Shown piece by piece: positions 10,122 to 16,905 of a stretch of 64,000 bases of DNA. A program made the translations under genes and the position numbers. The stretch lies in NCBI RefSeq assembly GCF_042680125.1, contig NZ_JBHTNY010000030.1; one strand, given 5' to 3'. How positions within the stretch are numbered: the first letter of the stretch is position 1; the number at the start of each line of letters is the position of its first letter. This DNA comes from Robinsoniella peoriensis. Its GTDB lineage: Bacteria > Bacillota > Clostridia > Lachnospirales > Lachnospiraceae. Under the pieces are notes generated by a model. It searched no databases. It worked only from the letters and a program-made list of their open reading frames with translations, and was not told the DNA's origin.

Positions 10122-12449
10122 GCTTCTAACAGCCGTAGTGACTATAACCGTATATGCCATTTTCATACCGCCCGCAAAAGCAGTCACACGTACTCTGCCT
10201 TCACCTGTAATATGCAGTGCCACATTCGCTTTCCCATGATACAGATGAATAAAATCGTTATTATATGGCTCCATGCTCTGCATATCTCCATTATCTACCC
10301 CAACAATCTGAGCCGGACCTTCTACCATAAATTTTACCCTGGCGCTTTCCCTGAAAACAGGATTATCTTCTTCGTCATAGGCACGCACTTTCAACAATCG
10401 CCGTCCCGGTGCTGCAAACAGTTCTTCCTTATCAAAAGCAAGCTTTACCGCTATTCCAGGAGTGTTTAACACCTGGCGGCACACTTCTGTACCATTTTTC
10501 TTTCCAACGATTAACACTTCTCCAGGTAAATAAGGTAAAAATCCGGTAATCATACGATTAGGAAAAGCTTTCAACGGCTTTATCATGAATTGTTTATCAT
10601 TAACATATAACTCCACCTGTTCGCAGTTTGTGGCAATCATATATGGTATTACTGTTTTATGAAACTGTGGAAATTCCCAATGGGACACATATCTTGGATA
10701 ATCCCAATGCTCTTTAATCCCCTCATCCGGTATAGAATAGTCCATGACAGCAAAATGAACCATCGGTTCTTGGGTCCAGTAACTCTGATATAACCAGGCA
10801 ATGGGACGTTTTTCCATATCTGTAGAAAAAAGTGCTCCGGACCATCCTTTTGCGGAATTAATCATAGATTCTCCCAGGTAATCAATGCCAGTCCATATCA
10901 TGCCGCCAATACAATAATCTTTTTCTTCTACATCTCTCCATGGATTATGGTCAGAAAAGTTTTGAAAATTCTCTTCATATCCACGAAAATACATGTACGT
11001 CTCAGTTCCCAGAATCGCTTTATCCGGAATCGCTTTATGAATCCTGTCATACCATTGCTCCTGATAATTACAGCAAAGAAAATCAACATTTTCTGCAATC
11101 AGCTTAATTCGATCTACCCGCTCATCCATATCAAAGATTTCTCCAGTTTTCATCTCATCTACAAACTGCTGAATATCCCTGACTTCTGACATGTCCACCT
11201 CTTCTTCCGGATATCCAAAGTGTGGATTCATAGCTATAGATACCAGCCTGGTTCCATCTAATTCTTTGATTTTGGCAACATGATTTTCCAACATATTAAG
11301 CATTGATTCATAAGCCTGATTTTCTACTTCATTTCCAACGCCCCAAAACAAAATACATGGATGATTGCGATCTCTCTTAACCATACAAGTAATATCTCTT
11401 TCCCATTCATTCTGATAATAACGTCCATAGGCGCCGCCAGTCCATTTATCAAAGCATTCTTCATATACATAGAAACCCATCTCATCACATAATTGTAATA
11501 CTTCCGGCATAAAGATGTGGTGCGCAAAGCGAATGGCATTGCAGCCAATCTGCTTTAATTCATGGAAACGTTCTGTCCAGATTTCTTTCGTCGCCGCTGT
11601 TCCAAAACAGCCCGCCTCCTGATGCAGGCAAACCCCTTTTAATTTCACTGACCTTCCATTGATAAATAAACCCTTTTCCGAAGACAGTTCCACTTTTCGC
11701 AGACCAATTTTCATAGACACCTGATCTCCCACATGCCCCATCGTATCTAAGAGCTGCACCACCAGGTTATAAAGCACAGGGGTTTCTGCACTCCACAAAA
11801 CATAATCCGGTACTTCAAGCTTTAGAACCCCTCCGCTATTCTCTGTCTGATATTCTTCACTTCCCTGTTGCAGGATGACCCTGACCGGACGCTTAGTTCC
11901 AGGGCGAATAACCAAAGTCGCTTTTTCGTTATTTAAATCAGTCTGTACATTAATTTCTTCTTTTTCCAAATGATCCAAGGGTAAAATCTGCAAATAAACG
12001 TTACGATAAATACCGGCTCCACTGTACCAGCGATCTGCGGGAACAGCAGTATTATCCACTTTAACCAATATATTGTTTGATCCTGTCTGCAATACATCAG
12101 TGATATCTATTGAAAAACTACTATAACCATACTTTCTTCCCCCAACAAGAATGTTATTAACCCAAATTGTACTATTTTCATATATGCCATCAAAGCAGAG
12201 CTTATAGATCAGCTGCTGCTTTTTGGAAATCCACAGCATTCTTTTATACCATCCGATTCCCCAGCGTTCGAAAAATCCCTGGGCTTCACCCTGAGGCATA
12301 TTCTTATTAATAGGTGCAGAAATCATCCAATCATGTGGAATTGTTACCGGGGTGTATTCCAGAACTTCTGCCCCCTCTTTCTCCATACCTAATAAACCTT
12401 TGTTTAAAGCAAATTGCCATTCCTCATTTAAAATAATATTTTTTCTCAT
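10116..12449 (-). CDS. GH2 beta-galactosidase/beta-glucuronidase family glycosidase
   Basis: The 777-residue protein starts at the ATG at 12449, which has GAGGTG 6 nt upstream; the longer frame start lacks a site. It has a sugar-binding jelly roll (WQFALNKG, VTIPHDWM), an Ig-like domain, then a TIM barrel with acid/base E374 in GVGNEVENQ and nucleophile E483 in LGTETYMYF, followed by C-terminal beta domains. There is no signal peptide, so it is probably cytosolic. It probably removes beta-linked galactose, glucuronic acid or similar residues from oligosaccharides taken up by the neighbouring transporter. Its promoter block matches that of the binding-protein gene, supporting co-regulation. 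The exact sugar cannot be told from sequence. Confidence 0.93.
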   Translation of the reverse strand: MRKNIILNEEWQFALNKGLLGMEKEGAEVLEYTPVTIPHDWMISAPINKNMPQGEAQGFFERWGIGWYKRMLWISKKQQLIYKLCFDGIYENSTIWVNNILVGGRKYGYSSFSIDITDVLQTGSNNILVKVDNTAVPADRWYSGAGIYRNVYLQILPLDHLEKEEINVQTDLNNEKATLVIRPGTKRPVRVILQQGSEEYQTENSGGVLKLEVPDYVLWSAETPVLYNLVVQLLDTMGHVGDQVSMKIGLRKVELSSEKGLFINGRSVKLKGVCLHQEAGCFGTAATKEIWTERFHELKQIGCNAIRFAHHIFMPEVLQLCDEMGFYVYEECFDKWTGGAYGRYYQNEWERDITCMVKRDRNHPCILFWGVGNEVENQAYESMLNMLENHVAKIKELDGTRLVSIAMNPHFGYPEEEVDMSEVRDIQQFVDEMKTGEIFDMDERVDRIKLIAENVDFLCCNYQEQWYDRIHKAIPDKAILGTETYMYFRGYEENFQNFSDHNPWRDVEEKDYCIGGMIWTGIDYLGESMINSAKGWSGALFSTDMEKRPIAWLYQSYWTQEPMVHFAVMDYSIPDEGIKEHWDYPRYVSHWEFPQFHKTVIPYMIATNCEQVELYVNDKQFMIKPLKAFPNRMITGFLPYLPGEVLIVGKKNGTEVCRQVLNTPGIAVKLAFDKEELFAAPGRRLLKVRAYDEEDNPVFRESARVKFMVEGPAQIVGVDNGDMQSMEPYNNDFIHLYHGKANVALHITGEGRVRVTAFAGGMKMAYTVIVTTAVRSA

Positions 12450-12524
12450 CTGACTCACCTCATATATAAGTACCATTCCGTTGCCATGTCTCAAGAATGC
12501 TCTATCAGCATAAATGATTATTTA

Positions 12525-12593
12525 TATTATAAATGCTTGCTTATGTATTTTCTATGTGCATATTTTTACAACAGTTGCTCCAGATTACCTCTT
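12525..12593 (-). promoter_or_regulatory. Second copy of the conserved promoter/activator block, ahead of GH2
   Basis: It aligns without gaps to 6564-6632, including the TATAAT -10 box (12526-12531), TGCACAT and GCAACTGTTGTAAAAA. It lies about 75 nt upstream of the GH2 start. The sequence between the -10 box and the gene is not conserved between the two copies, so the conserved part is the promoter/operator itself. Confidence 0.7.
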
Positions 12594-12651
12594 TATTACT
12601 TAATTTACAGATCACTTTATTCTGCCGTGATTCACCTGCACAAACGCCAAA

Positions 12652-12685
12652 AGCCTGAGAAAGTTAAAAGACTCCTCCTCAGGCT
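12652..12685 (-). terminator. Intrinsic terminator of the alpha/beta hydrolase gene
   Basis: AGCCTGAG and CTCAGGCT pair perfectly around an 18-nt loop. On the minus strand TTTT follows directly. It lies 23 nt past the hydrolase stop. Confidence 0.7.
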
Positions 12686-12708
12686 CATTTCTTAATATTG
12701 ATATACTT

Positions 12709-13470
12709 TTATTTATTCTTCAAAAACACTTTTGCCACACCTGCAAATTCTTTTGCATTTGTCAACATAGACGGGTGCGCACCATCCGGAAATAAATGCA
12801 GTTTTCCATCTGGTATTTTTCTTAACATGCTCTGGTATACCTCTTCAATATCCATAATAGATGCGTATTCATCATCTTTAAGACTGACAGACATCATAAC
12901 CGGCACTTTAAGCTGGGTTAAATCTTTATGAAAAAAATTTTTAATAAACCTGTCATGTCTGATTATAACTTCTGTATCATTATCTACAACACTTTCCCAA
13001 TCCTCGCCATGACAATATTCCCAAAGCATACATATAGACTCTCGCGTTTTCGATTTATTTCGTTCCTCAGATATAGTACTTGTCCATGCGTTAAGGGGGG
13101 GTTCTCCTTCCAGGCTGTCTGCTATCACTTTGTTAACTAACTCTTCATGCTCTAAAGCGACATTTAACGCAGTTAATGCACCGCCACTTGTACCAATTAA
13201 ATTAACTTTACCATAGTCGTTGAGAGTTATGAGCTGTACAACCTGCATGGCTTGGTCATACCAAAAGTCGATGGGAAACTGTTCCAGCCTGTCAGAGTTT
13301 CCATGCCCCAAAAAGTCGATTAGAATCACTTTGAAATCCTCTTTGTATAAATCAATAATTTGAGTAAACATTTTTGATGATAGGGTATTACCATGCAGCA
13401 ATATTAATGGGAAGCCTGAACCAACTTCTTCATAGAAAATATTCCTATCTCCATACTTAAAATAGGCCAT
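12709..13470 (-). CDS. Alpha/beta-fold hydrolase
   Basis: This 253-residue protein has the classic alpha/beta hydrolase layout: oxyanion region LLHGNTLSS, LIDFLGHGNSD, nucleophile elbow GTSGG with Ser95, a likely catalytic acid near SLKDDE, and the C-terminal His in DGAHPSML. AGGAGG precedes the ATG. It stands alone between two terminators and has no obvious pathway partner. It could be an esterase, lipase or C-C bond hydrolase; the substrate is not recognisable. Confidence 0.88.
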   Translation of the reverse strand: MAYFKYGDRNIFYEEVGSGFPLILLHGNTLSSKMFTQIIDLYKEDFKVILIDFLGHGNSDRLEQFPIDFWYDQAMQVVQLITLNDYGKVNLIGTSGGALTALNVALEHEELVNKVIADSLEGEPPLNAWTSTISEERNKSKTRESICMLWEYCHGEDWESVVDNDTEVIIRHDRFIKNFFHKDLTQLKVPVMMSVSLKDDEYASIMDIEEVYQSMLRKIPDGKLHLFPDGAHPSMLTNAKEFAGVAKVFLKNK

Positions 13471-13555
13471 TTATTTGTTCCTCCTATTCGATTTTTTATT
13501 TTCATTATATCAGTAAAAGTATGGATACAAAACCTCACGTTCTTTCTTAAAACAA

Positions 13556-13584
13556 AAATGTGCCACTGTTATCATGGCACATTT
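13556..13584 (-). terminator. Intrinsic terminator of the CD3324-family gene
   Basis: A perfect 10-bp stem, AAATGTGCCA with TGGCACATTT, has a 9-nt loop. On the minus strand it is followed by a T-rich tract (TTGTTTT). Confidence 0.75.
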
Positions 13585-13588
13585 CTAA

Positions 13589-13858
13589 TTATAAATTATT
13601 CTGTTTAATGATCCTTTGTATGCTTTTTGTTGTCAAAAAGTATTTCTCTGATAATCGCTGGACACTCATTCCATTTTGAAAATCTAAGTACATTTGATGG
13701 TTGCGGGAAGCCAGCAATTCTTTAGTATCTGTATTTTCTCCCCAATGTTTTTTGTTAGCTTTCTTTTTGGGAATATAAATCACTTTGCCCTCCACATATT
13801 TCTGCACTTGTTCTAAAAGCTCTTTCGGCAATAAATTAATTGAGTTTTGATAGCTCAT
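13589..13858 (-). CDS. CD3324-family / Mor-like small putative DNA-binding protein
   Basis: The 89-residue protein starts at the ATG at 13858, with AGGAGG 8 nt upstream; the longer frame start has no site. It reads LLPKELLEQVQKYVEGKVIYIPKK, then a basic linker with HWGENTDTKELLASRN, then a C-terminal helix-turn-helix (VQRLSEKYFLTTKSIQRIIKQ). This is the layout of Mor-type transcription activators and of the CD3324 family. A paralogue at 63219 shares the same plan (roughly half the residues identical by eye) and the same upstream design: promoter, short leader ORF, inverted repeat. It is probably a transcription regulator; target genes are unknown. Confidence 0.75.
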   Translation of the reverse strand: MSYQNSINLLPKELLEQVQKYVEGKVIYIPKKKANKKHWGENTDTKELLASRNHQMYLDFQNGMSVQRLSEKYFLTTKSIQRIIKQNNL

Positions 13859-13902
13859 TCTGCATCCTCCTGATTCCACTGATTTCAAATCTTTTTGGAT
13901 TA

Positions 13903-13964
13903 ACAAAGGCTATTATTACTCACGATATACAATATATTTAGCTGTTACGTGCAGTAGCCTTTGC
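13903..13964 (-). promoter_or_regulatory. Inverted repeat in the leader of the CD3324-family gene (copy A)
   Basis: On the minus strand CAAAGGCTA and TAGCCTTTG form a 9-bp stem around about 42 nt. The first arm begins right at the stop codon of a 7-codon ORF, and the second ends about 45 nt before the gene. The same arms occur at 63123-63183. It could be an operator for the gene product or an RNA stem controlling expression. Confidence 0.6.
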
Positions 13965-13987
13965 TATGCACAAATTCTCATTCCCAT
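13964..13987 (-). CDS. Putative 7-residue leader peptide (copy A)
   Basis: ATG at 13987 opens a frame encoding MGMRICA that stops at TAG. AGAGGGG lies 7 nt upstream of the ATG. The final codon and stop, GCATAG, are the same as in the leader ORF at 63097-63126 and run directly into the inverted repeat. A likely promoter lies about 50 nt further up (TAAAAT at about 14017-14022, AAGACA 17 nt before it). Translation is not proven; the case rests on the parallel arrangement at two loci. Confidence 0.4.
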   Translation of the reverse strand: MGMRICA

Positions 13988-14164
13988 AAGATACCCCTCT
14001 TTCTTTATGTTAAAAATATTTTAGCATATTTACTTACAACTGTCTTTATTTTTTATTTAAGAATTAACACCAAAATTAAACAATCAGATAACCTTTCCAC
14101 CCCTTACCTGAAGATTTATTTCCTTCTTTTTAATAGACTTTCATATGGTATACAAATTTTGGAC

Positions 14165-14214
14165 AAAAGTAAGCCATTGAATATGCGTATATGAATATTC
14201 AATGGCTTACTTTT
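14165..14214 (-). terminator. 20-bp perfect stem-loop terminator
   Basis: Two perfectly complementary 20-nt arms (14165-14184 and 14195-14214) flank a 10-nt loop. The stem includes the stop codon of the small gene ending at 14213 and has T-rich flanks on both sides, so it may work in both directions. Confidence 0.8.
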
Positions 14215-14425
14215 ATTTTATATTTATCATTGACATAATATCATCAATTGTCTTTCCTCTCTCCTGAATCATATCATAGAGCTGGCCCAGGGCATCTTCT
14301 CTTTTCTTCTGCTCTAATCCTTTTCTCTGCTCTAACAAAGCATCCATTTTTGATTGCACTTTTGCAATTTGTTCATCCAAAACTGCGATTTGATCGTCAA
14401 TTGTTTTTCTTTGACCTCTTGACAT
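14213..14425 (-). CDS. Small coiled-coil protein of unknown function
   Basis: This 70-residue charged helical protein starts at the ATG at 14425, with GGAGG 8 nt upstream; the in-frame TTG further up lacks a site. Residues about 10-50 form a heptad-like coiled coil (IDDQIAVLDEQIAKVQSKMD, then ALLEQRKGLEQKK), and the C-terminus has YDMIQERGKTIDDIMSMI. Similar short proteins are common near mobile or accessory regions in Clostridia, but I do not recognise a function. A strong terminator follows immediately. Confidence 0.7.
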   Translation of the reverse strand: MSRGQRKTIDDQIAVLDEQIAKVQSKMDALLEQRKGLEQKKREDALGQLYDMIQERGKTIDDIMSMINIK

Positions 14426-14551
14426 AATAAATTCCTCCAATATAATTTACATTTTTTTCTAATATTGTAAATCATTATTGACTTTTTGTCTATGTTTTAT
14501 ATAGGTATTTTATAAAAGTTCATATACTTGTGGATGAACATTCTTTTCTCC

Positions 14552-14855
14552 TCAAATCTCTTTCACAAATGTTGTATAGATATATTTCTCCAGTTCTTTT
14601 GTAATATAGGAGTCTGCACCTTCAATATTTGGGCTGCAGATCTCCATGATAACAGGTTTAACCATTTATATCGCAGCAAGTTATTGTATTTTTTCTAAGA
14701 ATCAGATCAGTGCTGGAACGCTTATGACTCCAGTACTGATGATATTTATTTTCATCCCCGTATTCTCAGAAATTATTAAAATGCTGGCAGAGGTTGTACT
14801 TTCTATTTTTGTTTTTCTCTTCTTTTATAAAAAAAATGGATTTGAGAAAGATTAG
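14552..14855. other. Probable gene remnants: two short opposed ORFs
   Basis: A 31-codon minus-strand frame (14552-14647, starting MEICSPNIEGADSYITKELE) and a 69-codon hydrophobic plus-strand frame (14646-14855, starting MITGLTIYIAASYCIF, with two likely membrane segments) meet head to head. Neither has a recognisable ribosome binding site, and neither matches a complete family. They look like decayed ends of former genes next to a repeat-rich region. I would not call either functional. Confidence 0.3.
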
Positions 14856-14911
14856 AAGACGCACAGAGCGATAAATGTATGGGGAGATAAAATATTGGGT
14901 TTAGTTGAGAA

Positions 14912-14967
14912 ACCCATCTTTCTGCACACTACCTATCATTTACAAAGCGTCTTAATCAGCGAAACCC
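14912..14967 (+). repeat. Dispersed repeat B, copy 1
   Basis: About 55 bp containing ACTACCTATCATTTACAAAG matches the reverse strand at 63841-63899 with only a few differences. The other copy continues into longer sequence at the window edge. It is probably a fragment of a mobile-element end; no transposase is visible here. Confidence 0.6.
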
Positions 14968-14997
14968 AAATTCAAGAAATTGTTCGCTGTAGCTCTA

Positions 14998-15157
14998 GAG
15001 CGTGTTTTAAAATTGCTTTCTGGCAGCTGTGCGTCACAGTTTGTGGGAGATTTGTCCCGGATGAAGGGCGCGTAGCGGGCTACGTAACCTGAATTCGGGG
15101 CAAATATGCCGCAAAGTGGGGCGTGCAGATGGCAGGAATGAATTTTCAAACACGCTC
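14998..15157. mobile_element. MITE-like 160-bp element, full copy 1
   Basis: The element has near-perfect terminal inverted repeats (GAGCGTGTTTTAAAATTG and, inverted at the other end, GAGCGTGTTTGAAAATTC), is flanked by TA on both sides, and has inner complementary segments (TTGTCCCG with CGGGGCAA, GTAGC with GCTAC) that fold it into a long hairpin. It differs from the copy at 50955-51114 at about 3 of 160 positions. TA flanks suggest mobilisation by an IS630/mariner-type transposase, but none is encoded here. It ends 12 bp past the YolD-like gene. Confidence 0.8.
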
Positions 15158-15169
15158 TAGTACCAGCCC

Positions 15170-15502
15170 CTATCTCTCCCTTCGCATCTCCACAATATCA
15201 TACAAATCCTCAAAAGATATCTTAGTATTCACAATCTTCAGGATTCTTGCAGTATCATCTATTCTGGACACCATACCCGTCAACTTCAGGTATTCATTTT
15301 TACAGAAATATACGACTGTTACAATATCATTTTTCTGCACCTGGCGAAGTTTCCGGCTCAGTTCTTCCTGATATTCTTCTAATAGTTCAATCTTCGGGAC
15401 CACAATTTTTTCTTTCTTCCGTAAAACTTCCGGATACCCTTTTAATGCAGCGAACGGCATAAACTGTTTTGCCCGTTCTTCTCTGGTCATTTTAGACACC
15501 AC
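15170..15502 (-). CDS. YolD-like protein
   Basis: This 110-residue protein of the YolD-like family has RAKQFMPFAALKGYPEVLRK near the N-terminus and VYFCKNEYLKLTGMVSRIDD in the core. The start is GTG at 15502 with AGGAGG 8 nt upstream; another GTG follows it directly and an ATG lies four codons in. It overlaps the end of the Y-family polymerase gene by 11 nt. YolD proteins are regularly paired with UmuC-type polymerases, and the pair is thought to act in damage-induced mutagenesis. The biochemical role of YolD is not established. Confidence 0.88.
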   Translation of the reverse strand: MVSKMTREERAKQFMPFAALKGYPEVLRKKEKIVVPKIELLEEYQEELSRKLRQVQKNDIVTVVYFCKNEYLKLTGMVSRIDDTARILKIVNTKISFEDLYDIVEMRRER

Positions 15503-16760
15503 TTTTATGCCCTCCTATCTGGCGGTTCCGCTCCATTGTAGTTGCCCCTTCCTGCAGGTTCATTCCCTTTAGAATTGCATTTTTTCCAAACTTCTCTTTG
15601 ATATCCAGCATTGCTTTCTGCATCTTATGTTCCCTTTCCAGCTCTGCAGGATCCGTAAATAAATCATACTGCTGATACATCTCATCCACAACGTTATTAA
15701 AAGTTAAATATACTCTGTGCACAGGGGTGTGCCTGTCCACGATCTTTTCATACAGCCTCTGTGTATAGGCGATGATCTGCTTTGCGGAGCTGGTGGTCAC
15801 GGTCATGGATGTTGTCCCATGTGACGATTTCTTCTCAATGCGGTTAGAATAGCCCACATAGAGGGTAATGGAATCCGTAACAAAACCTTTATCCACCAAT
15901 TCCAGACAGAGTAAATCCGCCATTTCTTTTACGATAAGCTTTCCTTTTTCATAGTCATAATCGCAGCCCAATACCTGACCGCTGGATATGGAATTTGACT
16001 TGGACTTATATGCTTTGATATCTGCCATTGTAGTCGTTTCTCTTCCCCAGGCATGATCAATCAGTAATTCCGCATCAATACCAAACAGCTTGTACAGCAT
16101 CGACTCATCTGCTGCCGCAACCTGCTTCATCGTATATATGCCCATCCGTTCCAGCCGTTTTGCAATTCCTGCACCTACCCTCCAGAAATCTGTGAGCGGC
16201 TTATGGCTGCTCAACGTCTTCCGGTAAGCTTCTTCATCCAGAATACCAATATGGTCTTCCACGTGTTTTGCCGTTATATCAAGGGCAATCTTCGCAAGAT
16301 ACAGGTTTGTTCCAATCCCACAGGTTGCCGTAATTCCTGTAGTATCAAGGATATCCTTCATGATTTGCATACTCAGTTCTTTTGACGTCATCTGATACAT
16401 GGCTAAATAGTCCGTTACGTCCATAAATACTTCATCAATCGAGTAGACATGGATATCTTCTTTTGCTATATATTTCAGATAGATGGCATAGATTTCTGCG
16501 GAATATTCCATATATAACTGCATTCTGGGCGGTGCCATTATATAATCTATATGTGCCGGAATCTGGAATACCCTGCATCTGCCCGGAACCCCCTGCTCCT
16601 TCATGGACGGTGAAACAGCCAGACATATTGTCTTCTCCGTCCGGTCCGGATCCGCTACTACAAGATTGGTTGTCATTGGATCAAGACCGCGCTCTACGCA
16701 CTCCACCGAAGCGTAGAATGATTTCAAATCAATACAGACATAGATTTTATTTTGTGACAT
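15492..16760 (-). CDS. Y-family translesion DNA polymerase (UmuC/UvrX-like)
   Basis: The 422-residue polymerase starts at the ATG at 16760, with GAGGTG 6 nt upstream; the GTG 9 nt earlier overlaps that site. Catalytic acids are visible: D11 in IDLKSFYASVE and D109/E110 in YSIDEVFMD. A helix-hairpin-helix region (VGAGIAKRLERMGIYTMKQV) and a little-finger domain follow. Length and the YolD partner fit UvrX/YqjW-type polymerases rather than chromosomal DinB. It is expected to copy past DNA lesions. I did not find a clear LexA box upstream. Confidence 0.92.
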   Translation of the reverse strand: MSQNKIYVCIDLKSFYASVECVERGLDPMTTNLVVADPDRTEKTICLAVSPSMKEQGVPGRCRVFQIPAHIDYIMAPPRMQLYMEYSAEIYAIYLKYIAKEDIHVYSIDEVFMDVTDYLAMYQMTSKELSMQIMKDILDTTGITATCGIGTNLYLAKIALDITAKHVEDHIGILDEEAYRKTLSSHKPLTDFWRVGAGIAKRLERMGIYTMKQVAAADESMLYKLFGIDAELLIDHAWGRETTTMADIKAYKSKSNSISSGQVLGCDYDYEKGKLIVKEMADLLCLELVDKGFVTDSITLYVGYSNRIEKKSSHGTTSMTVTTSSAKQIIAYTQRLYEKIVDRHTPVHRVYLTFNNVVDEMYQQYDLFTDPAELEREHKMQKAMLDIKEKFGKNAILKGMNLQEGATTMERNRQIGGHKSGV

Positions 16761-16821
16761 CCATTTCACCTCACTCTTATTTTAATCCGGACCGTGTCAG
16801 AATATTCATCCATCTGCACGC

Positions 16822-16851
16822 AAAAGCCCTGCCATTTAACCTGGCAGGACT
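16822..16851 (-). terminator. Intrinsic terminator after the binding-protein/nucleotidase fusion gene
   Basis: On the minus strand TCCTGCCA and TGGCAGGG form an 8-bp stem with a 7-nt loop, followed by CTTTT. It lies 54 nt past the stop of the gene at 16906 and before the polymerase gene. Confidence 0.7.
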
Positions 16852-16905
16852 ACTTGCTGCAACTATTTTCATAATCACTATTCCTGTTTATCTTTTAATT
16901 CCATT

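Noticed and set aside
13903..13964. c-di-GMP riboswitch ahead of the CD3324-family gene, suggested by GCAAAG
   Set aside because: The conserved GEMM core helices and tetraloop receptor are not present; only a simple inverted repeat is seen.
14952..15149. A 65-codon minus-strand frame inside the MITE, and its twin extending the gene at 50908 upstream
   Set aside because: The frame comes from the repeat itself and occurs in both full copies; the gene at 50908 has its own start outside the element.
16761..16821. LexA box ahead of the Y-family polymerase
   Set aside because: No GAAC-N4-GTTC-type site is present; the short A/T palindromes there are not specific.
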